Source: DATAFF01 sp036257595
GTDB lineage: Bacteria; Pseudomonadota; Alphaproteobacteria; Rhizobiales; Aestuariivirgaceae
Direction of reading: 5' to 3'
Length of the DNA: 20,421 bases
Assembly (NCBI GenBank): GCA_036257595.1
Contig: DATAFF010000053.1
Span: 1 to 20,421 of the forward strand
Position 1 is the stretch's first letter; every line of letters starts with the position of its first letter. The translations under genes were made by a program, and so were the position numbers. Below are positions 14,030 to 20,421 of the stretch, piece after piece. Under the pieces are notes generated by a model. It was not told the DNA's origin and did not search any database. It saw only the letters and a list, made by a program, of their open reading frames with translations.

Positions 14030-14050
14030 CCTAGAGCATCATGCTCTAGG
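14030..14050. repeat. Perfect palindrome between convergent genes
   Basis: CCTAGAGCAT and ATGCTCTAGG are exact reverse complements separated by one base. The element lies between the protease stop (14027-14029) and the aminotransferase gene, and includes the aminotransferase stop codon (TAG on the minus strand, 14048-14046). It could be a bidirectional terminator stem without a T tract, or a copy of an interspersed palindrome. Confidence 0.6.
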
Positions 14051-15431
14051 CGTTGCGCAAGCCTTCCTTGGTCACCCAGGCCTCGGTGTCGGCGAGCGCC
14101 CGCTCGTACATTTCGAACATCTCGTCGATCTCGCCTTCGTTGATGATAAGCGGCGGGCAGAGTGCCACGGCATCGCCGAGCATGCGGCAGATCAGGCCAT
14201 GCTTCTGGGCAAGCTGGACGAATTGGAAGCCGACCAGGTGCTTCGGGTCGAAGGGCCGGCGCGACTTCTTGTCGGCTACCAGCTCGGCAGCGCCGATCAG
14301 CCCGACGCCGCGCACCTCGCCGACCAGCGGGTGATCGGCAAGCTTGGCAAAGCCGGCCTGGAAGGCCGGCGCCACCTTGCGGACGTGATCGACGATGCGG
14401 TCGCGCTGATAGATCTCGATGGTCTTCAGCGCCACCGCCGCGGCGACGGGATGGGCGGTGTAGGTATAGCCGTGGCCGAAGGTGCCGATCTTCTTCGATT
14501 GCTCGAGCATCGCCTGATAGAGGTCCTCCTCGATGCTGATGGCACCGAGCGGGAAATAGGCCGAGGTGATGGCCTTGGCGAGCGACACCGAATCCGGGTT
14601 GAGCTTGAAGGTCTCGGTGCCGAACCAGTTGCCGGTGCGGCCGAAACCGCAAATCACCTCATCGGCGATGAAGCGGATGTCGTAGCGGTCGAGCAGTTTC
14701 TCGATCCTGGCGAAATATCCCTTGGGAGGGAGGATGACGCCGCCCGCTCCCATCACCGGCTCGGCGATGAAGGCGGCCACCGTGTCCGGCCCCTCCCGCA
14801 GGATGATCTCCTCGAGATCGCGGGCCATGCGGTCGGAGAACTCATCCTCGCTCTCGCCCTCGGCGGCGAACCGGTAGTAATGCGGGCAGGAGGTGTGGAG
14901 GATGTTCTTGATCGGCAGGTCGAAGTCGGTGTGGACGGTGGGCAGGCCGGTCAGCGAGCCCGACGCCACGGTGACGCCGTGATAGCCCTTGATGCGCGAG
15001 ATGATCTTCTTCTTCTCGGGGCGGCCACGGGCATTGTTGTAGTACCAGGTCAGCTTGACCTGCATGTCGTTGGCTTCCGATCCCGAGGAGCAGAACAGGA
15101 TCTTCGAGGCCTCGCAGGGGACCAACTCCTTCAGCTTCTCGGACAGCTCGATGGCGAGGTCGTTCGACTTGTGGCCGAACAGATGGGTGTAGGGCAGCCG
15201 CTGCATCTGCTGGGCCGCGGCCTCGACCAGCTCGCGATTGCCATAACCGAGCGAGGTGCACCACAGGCCGGCCAGACCCTCGATATAGCGCTTGCCATCG
15301 CTGTCGAAGACATAGACGCCGCGGCCCTCCTCCAGCACCAGCGGCCCCATCTCGCGGTGGCGCTGAAGGTTGGTGTAGGGATGAATGACCGTTTCAATAT
15401 CGCGGACCGCGAGGTTGGACAGCGGGGCCAT
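14046..15431 (-). CDS. Class III (omega) aminotransferase, PLP-dependent
   Basis: The 461-residue enzyme has the class III aminotransferase layout. It shows the cofactor phosphate region SSGSEAND (115-122), the GYHG motif (149-152), D257 in ADEVICGFGRTG that contacts the PLP nitrogen, and the Schiff-base lysine K286 in SLAKAITS. It is closest by eye to omega-amino acid/taurine/polyamine:pyruvate aminotransferases, but the amino donor cannot be decided. ATG 15431 was chosen over 15479 because GAGGAG lies 6 bases upstream and the homologous region begins there. The stop codon lies in the palindrome at 14030-14050. The gene is divergent from the amidase/acyl-CoA synthetase pair. Confidence 0.88.
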   Translation of the reverse strand: MAPLSNLAVRDIETVIHPYTNLQRHREMGPLVLEEGRGVYVFDSDGKRYIEGLAGLWCTSLGYGNRELVEAAAQQMQRLPYTHLFGHKSNDLAIELSEKLKELVPCEASKILFCSSGSEANDMQVKLTWYYNNARGRPEKKKIISRIKGYHGVTVASGSLTGLPTVHTDFDLPIKNILHTSCPHYYRFAAEGESEDEFSDRMARDLEEIILREGPDTVAAFIAEPVMGAGGVILPPKGYFARIEKLLDRYDIRFIADEVICGFGRTGNWFGTETFKLNPDSVSLAKAITSAYFPLGAISIEEDLYQAMLEQSKKIGTFGHGYTYTAHPVAAAVALKTIEIYQRDRIVDHVRKVAPAFQAGFAKLADHPLVGEVRGVGLIGAAELVADKKSRRPFDPKHLVGFQFVQLAQKHGLICRMLGDAVALCPPLIINEGEIDEMFEMYERALADTEAWVTKEGLRNA

Positions 15432-15437
15432 GAAAAA

Positions 15438-15443
15438 CTCCTC
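15438..15443 (-). promoter_or_regulatory. Strong ribosome binding site of the aminotransferase
   Basis: On the minus strand GAGGAG lies 6 bases before ATG 15431-15429. It decides this start against the in-frame ATG at 15479. Confidence 0.7.
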
Positions 15444-15460
15444 AATAAGCGTGCGGTCGT

Positions 15461-15489
15461 GGGATAGTCTGTCCGGCACGTAAGATCAA
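15461..15489 (-). promoter_or_regulatory. Putative promoter of the aminotransferase gene
   Basis: On the minus strand TTGATC (15489-15484) and TATCCC (15466-15461) are spaced by 17 bases. The predicted transcription start near 15454 lies upstream of the GAGGAG ribosome binding site and downstream of the alternative ATG at 15479. Confidence 0.4.
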
Positions 15490-15511
15490 CCGTGGGCGGC
15501 GAAAGACAGCC

Positions 15512-16945
15512 ATGCAGCATGCCGATTTGATCCGGCTCCCGGCGTTGAGCGTCGTCGAACTGCTCGCCAAGGGCACGGTCTCGCCCTTGGATTGCATCGA
15601 TGCGCTGGAGCAGCGCATCGCGGCAGTCGATACCAAGGTCAATGCCCTTCCCACCCTGTGCCTCGAACGGGCCCGCGATCGGGCCCGGGCATTGATGCAG
15701 CGGCCGGCGGAATCGCGCGGGCGACTTGCCGGCCTGCCGATCCCGATCAAGGACCTGACGGCGGTCGAAGGGGTGCGCACGACACATGGTTCGACGATCT
15801 TCGCAACCGATGTCCCGGCCCGCTCGGATGTGCTGGTCGAGCATCTCGAGCGGCAAGGCGCGATCGTCTATGCCAAGTCCAACACCCCGGAATTCGGCGC
15901 CGGCGCCAACACCTTCAACGAAGTCTTCGGCCGGACGCTCAATCCGTGGAACACCAGCCGGTCGGCCGCCGGCTCGTCGGGCGGTGCCGCCGTGGCGCTG
16001 GCAACCGGCATGGCGTGGCTGGCGCATGGCTCGGACATGGGCGGATCGCTGCGCAATCCGGCGAGCTTCTGCGGCGTCGTCGGGATGCGCCCTTCGCCCG
16101 GCCGGGTGGCGCGGTCGCGGACCGCGTCGCTCGACGGCATGCTGTCGGTCGACGGGCCGATGGCCCGCGATGTCGAGGATCTGGCGTTGCTGCTCGATGC
16201 GATGGCCGGCGCCGAGCGGTGCGATCCGGTGTCGCTGCCGTCGGACGGCATCAGCTTTCTGGCAGCAGCGCGGGGCGGGCCGCTCCCCCGACGGGTGGCG
16301 TTCAGCCGCGATCTCGGGGTGACGCCGGTCGAGCCCGACGTCGCCGCTGCCATCGAGACGGCGGCGGCCAAGCTTGCCGCGGCAGGGGTGATCGTCGAGG
16401 AGGCGCATCCCGATCTCAGCGAGGCGCATGATTGTTTCCAGGTGCTGAGGGCGCTCGCCTTCGCGACCGGTCTCAAGGATCTCCTCGGGACGCATGGCGA
16501 TAAGCTCAAGCCGGAGATCGTGTGGAATGTCGAGAAGGGGCTGAAGCTGACGGTCGAGGAGATCATCAAGGCGGAGCAGCAGCGGGTCGCCATGTTCGAC
16601 CGCACCATCGCGTTCTTCGAGCGCTATGATCTGCTGCTGGCGCCGGCGACGATCACCACGGCCTTTCCGGTCGAGCAGCGCTACCTCGCCGAATGCAACG
16701 GCTACCGGTTCGGCAATTATGTCGAATGGCTGGCCATTGCTTATGCGATCACCCTGGTGGCCTGTCCGGCCATCTCGATTCCGGCCGGCTTCTCGCATGA
16801 GCAGCTGCCGGTCGGGCTGCAGATCGTCGGTCCGCCGCAGAGCGAGGCGAGCGTGCTGCGCGGCGCCAAGCTCATGCAGGACGTGCTCGATCTCGGCCCG
16901 ATCACGCCGATCGATCCGCGAGAACCGCGAGAGCCACGGCGATGA
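15512..16945 (+). CDS. Amidase (amidase-signature family)
   Basis: The 477-residue protein carries the full Ser-cisSer-Lys triad of amidase-signature hydrolases. K80 is in PIPIKDL, the cis-serine S155 is in AGSSGG, and the nucleophile S179 is in GSDMGGSLRNPA. Such enzymes cleave carboxamides to acids and ammonia; related members act on aryl amides, indoleacetamide or fatty acid amides, or are GatA. GatA is unlikely because no gatB or gatC is nearby. The TGA overlaps the ATG of the acyl-CoA synthetase gene (ATGA), so the released acid is a plausible substrate of that synthetase. No signal peptide is seen. Confidence 0.9.
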   Translation: MQHADLIRLPALSVVELLAKGTVSPLDCIDALEQRIAAVDTKVNALPTLCLERARDRARALMQRPAESRGRLAGLPIPIKDLTAVEGVRTTHGSTIFATDVPARSDVLVEHLERQGAIVYAKSNTPEFGAGANTFNEVFGRTLNPWNTSRSAAGSSGGAAVALATGMAWLAHGSDMGGSLRNPASFCGVVGMRPSPGRVARSRTASLDGMLSVDGPMARDVEDLALLLDAMAGAERCDPVSLPSDGISFLAAARGGPLPRRVAFSRDLGVTPVEPDVAAAIETAAAKLAAAGVIVEEAHPDLSEAHDCFQVLRALAFATGLKDLLGTHGDKLKPEIVWNVEKGLKLTVEEIIKAEQQRVAMFDRTIAFFERYDLLLAPATITTAFPVEQRYLAECNGYRFGNYVEWLAIAYAITLVACPAISIPAGFSHEQLPVGLQIVGPPQSEASVLRGAKLMQDVLDLGPITPIDPREPREPRR

Positions 16946-18576
16946 AAGGATTGATGCAGGACTGGCCGCTCTTGGTTCACACGATCCTCGACCACGCCGC
17001 CTGGCTCGGGCCACGCGAAGTGGTGACGCGAACGGTCGAAGGGCCGATCCACCGCTACGGCTATGGCGATCTCGATCGGCGGGCCCGGATGATCGCCGGC
17101 GCCTGCAGCAGGCATCTCGGCATCGGCTTCGGCGATGTCGTCGGCACGATGGCGTGGAACACCCATCGCCATGCCGAGATCTGGTACGGGCTGATGAGCC
17201 TGGGCGTCGTGGTCCACACGCTCAATCCGCGACTGTTCGCCGATCAGCTCGCCTATATCATCAACCATGCCGAGGATCAGTGGCTGTTCATCGATCTGAC
17301 CTTCGTGCCGCTGCTGGAAAGCCTTAGCGATCGGCTGCCGCGGGTGAAAGGCTATATCGTCATGACCGACGAGAGCCATATGTCCAAGGCGTCGCGGCTT
17401 CCCAACCTGATCTGCTACGAGACGCTGATCACCGACGGCGACCCCACGCTCGAATGGCCGCGGCTCGACGAGCATACCGCCTGCGGCATCTGCTACACGT
17501 CGGGAACGACCGGCAATCCCAAGGGCGTTCTCTATTCGCATCGCTCGACCGTGCTGTGCGCGATGATGAACTGCGCCGGCGACGCGCTCGATCTGTCGAG
17601 CCGCGACACGGTCATGCCGGTCGTGCCGATGTATCATGCCAATGCTTGGTCGCTGATCTTCGCCGGCCCGATGGCCGGGGCGAAACTGGTCCTCCCCGGG
17701 CCCAAGCTCGACGGCGCCTCGCTCTATGAGCTCATCGCCACCGAAGGGGTGACGTTCACGGCGGCGGTTCCGACCCTCTGGCTGTCGCTGCTCAATCATC
17801 TCGATGCCAATCCGCAGCTCACAATTCCCGATCTCAAGCGGGTGGTCATCGGCGGCTCGGCCTGTCCGGAGGCGATGATGCGCGCCTTCATCGAGCACCA
17901 TGGCAGCGACGTGATCCATGCCTGGGGGATGACCGAGATGAGCCCGATCGGATCGATCAACACGCCGCGCGGCGGGCTCGACCATCTCGATCGCGATGCG
18001 CTGTGGCAATTGAAGCTGAAACAGGGGCGGCCGCAATATGGCGTTGAGATGAAGATCACCGATGACGAGGGTCGCGAGCTGCCGCGCGACGGCAAGAAAT
18101 TCGGCAGGCTCAAGGTGCGAGGCCTAGCGGTGGCGGCGGCCTATATGAAGGGCGAAGGCGCCTCATCCTTCGACGCCGACGGCTGGTTCGACACCGGCGA
18201 TGTGTCGACGCTCGATGAGAACGGCTACATGCAGATCACCGATCGGGCGAAGGACGTGATCAAGTCGGGCGGCGAGTGGATCTCCTCGATCGAGCTCGAG
18301 AATGCTGCCATGGGTTGCCCGGGGGTGGCGGAGGCGGCGGCGATCGGACTGCCGCATCCGAAATGGGACGAGCGGCCGCTCTTGGTGATCGTGCGCAAGG
18401 GCGATGCGGCGGTGACGCGCGAAGAGGTGCTGGCGCATATTGCAGGGCGGATCGCCAAGTGGTGGATGCCGGACGATGTCGCTTTCGTCGACGCGATCCC
18501 CCATACGGCAACCGGAAAGATCTCGAAGCTCGAGCTGCGCGAGCAGTTCAAGGACTATCGCTTCCCGACAGCGTAA
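16942..18576 (+). CDS. Acyl-CoA synthetase (AMP-forming, medium/long-chain type)
   Basis: The 544-residue enzyme belongs to the ANL superfamily and activates a carboxylic acid to its acyl-CoA through an acyl-AMP. The phosphate loop YTSGTTGNPKG is at about 185-195. Adenine-binding WGMTEMSP lies near residue 330, and the hinge region GWFDTGD and TDRAKDVIKSGGEW are followed by the catalytic lysine K526 in HTATGKISK. The N-terminal region (WPLLVHTILDHAA) resembles medium/long-chain ligases of the AlkK/FadD type. Chain-length preference cannot be decided. It is translationally coupled to the amidase, and its 3' end overlaps the convergent MBL-fold gene by 22 bases. Confidence 0.9.
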   Translation: MKGLMQDWPLLVHTILDHAAWLGPREVVTRTVEGPIHRYGYGDLDRRARMIAGACSRHLGIGFGDVVGTMAWNTHRHAEIWYGLMSLGVVVHTLNPRLFADQLAYIINHAEDQWLFIDLTFVPLLESLSDRLPRVKGYIVMTDESHMSKASRLPNLICYETLITDGDPTLEWPRLDEHTACGICYTSGTTGNPKGVLYSHRSTVLCAMMNCAGDALDLSSRDTVMPVVPMYHANAWSLIFAGPMAGAKLVLPGPKLDGASLYELIATEGVTFTAAVPTLWLSLLNHLDANPQLTIPDLKRVVIGGSACPEAMMRAFIEHHGSDVIHAWGMTEMSPIGSINTPRGGLDHLDRDALWQLKLKQGRPQYGVEMKITDDEGRELPRDGKKFGRLKVRGLAVAAAYMKGEGASSFDADGWFDTGDVSTLDENGYMQITDRAKDVIKSGGEWISSIELENAAMGCPGVAEAAAIGLPHPKWDERPLLVIVRKGDAAVTREEVLAHIAGRIAKWWMPDDVAFVDAIPHTATGKISKLELREQFKDYRFPTA

Positions 18577-19478
18577 TACTCGCTTTCGAGGCTGAGGTCG
18601 CCATCCGTCATCACCTTCCCCTGCTCCACCAGATGCTCGATATGAGCGAGCGTCGACAGCGCCGCCGCACCATGCAGCCGCGGATCGACGGCGGCATAGA
18701 TCCTGGCGACGATTGCGGAGACCGACCGGTCGCCGCTCGATATGCGCTCCAGCACCGCGGCCTCGCGCATCTGGCGGTGGGCCAGGATGGCGCGCACAAG
18801 GGCCCGGGGTTCGGCGCGTCCCGGTCCGTGGCCCGGCCAGTAGACCCGATCGCTGCCATCGAGAAGGCGGCGCAGGGAAGCCATGTACTGTCCCATATGC
18901 CCGTCGGGAGGGGCGATCACGCTGGTCGCCCAGGACATGACATGGTCGCCGCTGAACAACGCGCGCTCGTCCTCGAGGCGGAACGCCATGTGGTTCGAGG
19001 TGTGCCCGGGGGTGAACAGCGCGGTGATGGCATAGTCGCGGCCGGTGACGGTGGCGCCATCGGCCAAGGCAATGTCGGGAACAAAGTCGAGATCGCCCGA
19101 AGCGTCGAGCAACGGTCCGCCGAGGCTTCGAACTCTCGTCACCTGCCCGCTGCCATGGGGTCCGAAGGCAAGCGTCGGGGCGCCTGTCGCCTCCTTGAGC
19201 CGCTTCGCCAGCGGCGAATGGTCACGATGGGTATGAGTGACGAAAATGTGGGAGACGGTCTCGCCGGTCAGCGCCGCCGTCAGAGCCGCCCAGTGCTCGT
19301 CATTGTCGGGCCCCGGATCGATGACAGCGACCTCACCATTGCCGATGATATAGCTGTTGGTGCCGGTGAAGGTGAACGGGCCCGGATTGTTGCAGACGAG
19401 CCGGCGGACCAGAGGGGAAATCCGTTCGACCCGACCGGGCACCGGAGCGAAATCGGTATCGAAGTCGATGGCGTCCAT
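18555..19478 (-). CDS. MBL-fold metallo-hydrolase (LACTB2-like)
   Basis: The 307-residue protein has the metallo-beta-lactamase metal motif THTHRDH (H82, H84, D86, H87), a second histidine in TPGHTSNH, the bridging aspartate in LFSGDHVM, and a late WPGHGP histidine. The N-terminal NNPGPFTFTGTNSY is typical of the LACTB2/glyoxalase II-like group, whose members cleave RNA or thioesters. A C-terminal winged-helix-like region (about 230-300) is also usual in that group. The substrate is unknown. The gene converges with the acyl-CoA synthetase and is divergent from bioY. A GGAAGC sequence upstream of the ATG may serve as ribosome binding site. Confidence 0.85.
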   Translation of the reverse strand: MDAIDFDTDFAPVPGRVERISPLVRRLVCNNPGPFTFTGTNSYIIGNGEVAVIDPGPDNDEHWAALTAALTGETVSHIFVTHTHRDHSPLAKRLKEATGAPTLAFGPHGSGQVTRVRSLGGPLLDASGDLDFVPDIALADGATVTGRDYAITALFTPGHTSNHMAFRLEDERALFSGDHVMSWATSVIAPPDGHMGQYMASLRRLLDGSDRVYWPGHGPGRAEPRALVRAILAHRQMREAAVLERISSGDRSVSAIVARIYAAVDPRLHGAAALSTLAHIEHLVEQGKVMTDGDLSLESEYYAVGKR

Positions 19479-19497
19479 GATGCTTCCGCTTGCCTCT

Positions 19498-19527
19498 TTG
19501 ACGTCTTGCCAGTATAGCGAGTATCCT
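19498..19527 (+). promoter_or_regulatory. Putative bioY promoter
   Basis: TTGACG (19498-19503) and TATCCT (19522-19527) are spaced by 18 bases, and the start codon follows at 19547. The BioR-type operator TTATxxATAA expected in many alphaproteobacterial biotin genes was not found here. The region is shared with the start of the divergent MBL gene, which has a good TATACT on the minus strand but no clear -35. Confidence 0.4.
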
Positions 19528-19533
19528 GTCCAC

Positions 19534-19539
19534 GGAGGG
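19534..19539 (+). promoter_or_regulatory. Ribosome binding site of bioY
   Basis: GGAGGG lies 7 bases before ATG 19547 and supports this start for a family whose N-terminus is variable. Confidence 0.7.
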
Positions 19540-19546
19540 TGATACC

Positions 19547-20152
19547 ATGAGAATTGGGGTTGGAGTGCTGGCCGACGCGGTATGGCTCGGCGAAGGCCAC
19601 AGGCGTTGGGTCAAGAGCATCGTGCTGGTGGTGGTTGGCAGCCTGGTGGTGGGGCTGTGCGCCAAGCTCAAGGTCGATATCGGACCGGTGCCGCTGACCA
19701 TGCAGACCTTGGCAGTGCTGACCATTGGCGCTGCTTACGGCTCGAGGCTCGGGGCAGCAACCATGCTGCTTTATCTGGCGGAGGGAGCGGCCGGCCTGCC
19801 GGTCTTCGCCGGGCCGCCGATCTTCGGCCTGACCCATATTCTCGGCCCAACCGGCGGCTATCTCATCAGCTATCCGATTGCGGCGGCGCTGGTCGGCTTC
19901 TTGGCCGAGCGTGGCTTCGACCGGAGCATTCCGCGGATGCTGGCGGCGACCCTGCTCGGGTCGGCAGTGATCCTTGTTATGGGCGTGCTGTGGCTGTCGA
20001 CATTCCTCGGCATGGAGAAGGCTGTAGCGCTCGGGCTGATGCCGTTCATCATCGGCGACATCATCAAGGCGACGCTTGCGGCGCTGGCGTTTCCGCTCGC
20101 CTGGAGGCTCATCGGGCGCGGCAAGGGGGGTACCGGCCAGCCTATGTGGTGA
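19547..20152 (+). CDS. bioY: BioY, biotin transporter substrate-binding (S) component
   Basis: The 201-residue membrane protein has about six hydrophobic segments and the BioY signatures GPVPLTMQTLAVLTIGAAYGSRLG (46-69) and YLAEGAAGLPVFAG, followed by the GPTGGYL motif with ISYPIAAALVG. BioY binds biotin in the membrane and works alone or with the energy-coupling proteins BioM and BioN (ECF transporter). No bioM or bioN is within the window, so it is either a solitary BioY or served by ECF modules elsewhere. The gene is followed directly by tRNA genes. Confidence 0.92.
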   Translation: MRIGVGVLADAVWLGEGHRRWVKSIVLVVVGSLVVGLCAKLKVDIGPVPLTMQTLAVLTIGAAYGSRLGAATMLLYLAEGAAGLPVFAGPPIFGLTHILGPTGGYLISYPIAAALVGFLAERGFDRSIPRMLAATLLGSAVILVMGVLWLSTFLGMEKAVALGLMPFIIGDIIKATLAALAFPLAWRLIGRGKGGTGQPMW

Positions 20153-20159
20153 GGCGCGT

Positions 20160-20236
20160 TGGTCGGAGTGAGTGGATTCGAACCACCGACCCCCTGCTCC
20201 CGAAGCAGGTGCGCTACCAGGCTGCGCTACACTCCG
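20160..20236 (-). tRNA. tRNA-Pro (anticodon CGG)
   Basis: On the minus strand the acceptor arms CGGAGTG/CACTCCG, a D arm, the anticodon stem CCTGC/GCAGG with loop TTCGGGA (anticodon CGG, reading CCG), and a T arm with loop TTCGAAT fold into a standard cloverleaf of 77 bases. The discriminator A is followed by an encoded CCA. Confidence 0.95.
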
Positions 20237-20248
20237 CCGAAGCGGCAG

Positions 20249-20277
20249 GATATAGCCTTGGCGTCGTTGCGCCGCAA
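20249..20277 (-). promoter_or_regulatory. Putative promoter of tRNA-Pro
   Basis: On the minus strand TTGCGG (20277-20272) and TATATC (20254-20249) are spaced by 17 bases, with the tRNA 5' end at 20236. Confidence 0.45.
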
Positions 20278-20296
20278 GCGCCTCGCCGAGCGCCAA

Positions 20297-20325
20297 TTGC
20301 CCGCCGCCTCGGCAGTCATTATGGT
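20297..20325 (+). promoter_or_regulatory. Putative promoter of tRNA-Gln
   Basis: TTGCCC (20297-20302) and TATGGT (20320-20325) are spaced by 17 bases, about 20 bases before the tRNA 5' end at 20346. Confidence 0.4.
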
Positions 20326-20345
20326 GCCCCGCTTCCCGATGCGAT

Positions 20346-20420
20346 TGGGGCGTAGCCAAGTGGTAAGGCAGCGGATTTTGATTCCGCCATACCCAGGTTC
20401 GAATCCTGGCGCCCCAGCCA
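20346..20420 (+). tRNA. tRNA-Gln (anticodon TTG)
   Basis: The acceptor arms TGGGGCG/CGCCCCA, the D arm GCC/GGC, the anticodon stem GCGGA/TCCGC with loop TTTTGAT (anticodon TTG, reading CAA), and the T arm CCAGG/CCTGG form a standard cloverleaf. The discriminator G is followed by an encoded CCA. The gene ends one base before the window edge. Confidence 0.95.
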
Positions 20421-20421
20421 A

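Noticed and set aside
15131..17014. Minus-strand reading frame of 627 residues across the aminotransferase/amidase junction
   Set aside because: It is antisense to the amidase and out of frame with the aminotransferase, has no recognisable domain, and has the arginine-rich composition of a GC-rich shadow frame.
16741..18036. Minus-strand reading frame of 431 residues antisense to the acyl-CoA synthetase
   Set aside because: Low-complexity His/Arg/Gly-rich shadow of a clearly recognised gene.
19582..20355. Plus-strand frame ending with an EWIRTTDPLL segment
   Set aside because: It is a shadow of bioY that runs through the complement of tRNA-Pro; the segment is a common tRNA-derived artefact.
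20227..20421. Small minus-strand frame with a GAPGFEPGYGG start
   Set aside because: It is antisense to tRNA-Gln. This text is a well-known spurious protein produced by translating the complement of a tRNA gene.

Overview
The window is a gene-dense, GC-rich stretch of chromosome. It most likely comes from an alphaproteobacterium, probably Hyphomicrobiales (Rhizobiales). The basis is the high GC content, the Rhizobium-type asparaginase II, the HDAC-like gene/xseB/tlyA cluster, an EF-P/EpmA pair, and FabI next to AroC. The genus cannot be fixed from sequence alone. No phage, insertion sequence, CRISPR array or integrase was seen. No stretch longer than about 110 bases lacks a gene.

Layout. Positions 1-170 hold the 3' end of a glycine betaine/choline-type ABC permease. 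Positions 257-1300 hold an orphan nucleotidyltransferase-fold gene (GSU2403/AbiEii-like) with its own sigma70-like promoter and visibly lower GC. Positions 1307-4155 on the minus strand hold efp, an MFS transporter and a zinc-type asparaginase II, tightly packed in that transcriptional order. Divergent from efp is epmA, the enzyme that modifies EF-P. It is followed by a plus-strand run of an HDAC-like amidohydrolase, xseB, tlyA and a class I methyltransferase (5361-8470). Converging on that run are aroC and fabI on the minus strand (8458-10411). Divergent from fabI is pdxH, an SDR, a Cys/Met-metabolism PLP enzyme and an HtrA-like protease (10506-14029). A minus-strand class III aminotransferase (14046-15431) is divergent from an amidase and acyl-CoA synthetase operon (15512-18576), which runs into a convergent MBL-fold hydrolase (18555-19478). 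bioY (19547-20152), tRNA-Pro(CGG) on the minus strand and tRNA-Gln(TTG) on the plus strand close the window.

How the genes fit together. EF-P and EpmA are substrate and modifying enzyme. PdxH makes the PLP cofactor needed by the PLP enzyme two genes downstream. Amidase plus acyl-CoA synthetase could turn an amide into an acyl-CoA, with the divergent aminotransferase possibly supplying or removing an amino group; this is inference. Most codirectional neighbours overlap by 4-11 bases or are separated by about 20 bases or fewer, and two convergent pairs overlap at their 3' ends.

The most unusual signal is a family of 7-bp-period repeats (unit about CTAYTSS) at three intergenic sites: 4200-4223, 5281-5355 and 7301-7385. 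Two of these have inverted arms and supply the stop codon of the upstream gene. A second notable element is a perfect 12-bp hairpin that buries the ribosome binding site of the HtrA-like protease (13033-13069). A third is a palindrome at 14030-14050 that contains the aminotransferase stop codon. All functional calls are from reading motifs; no database search was run.
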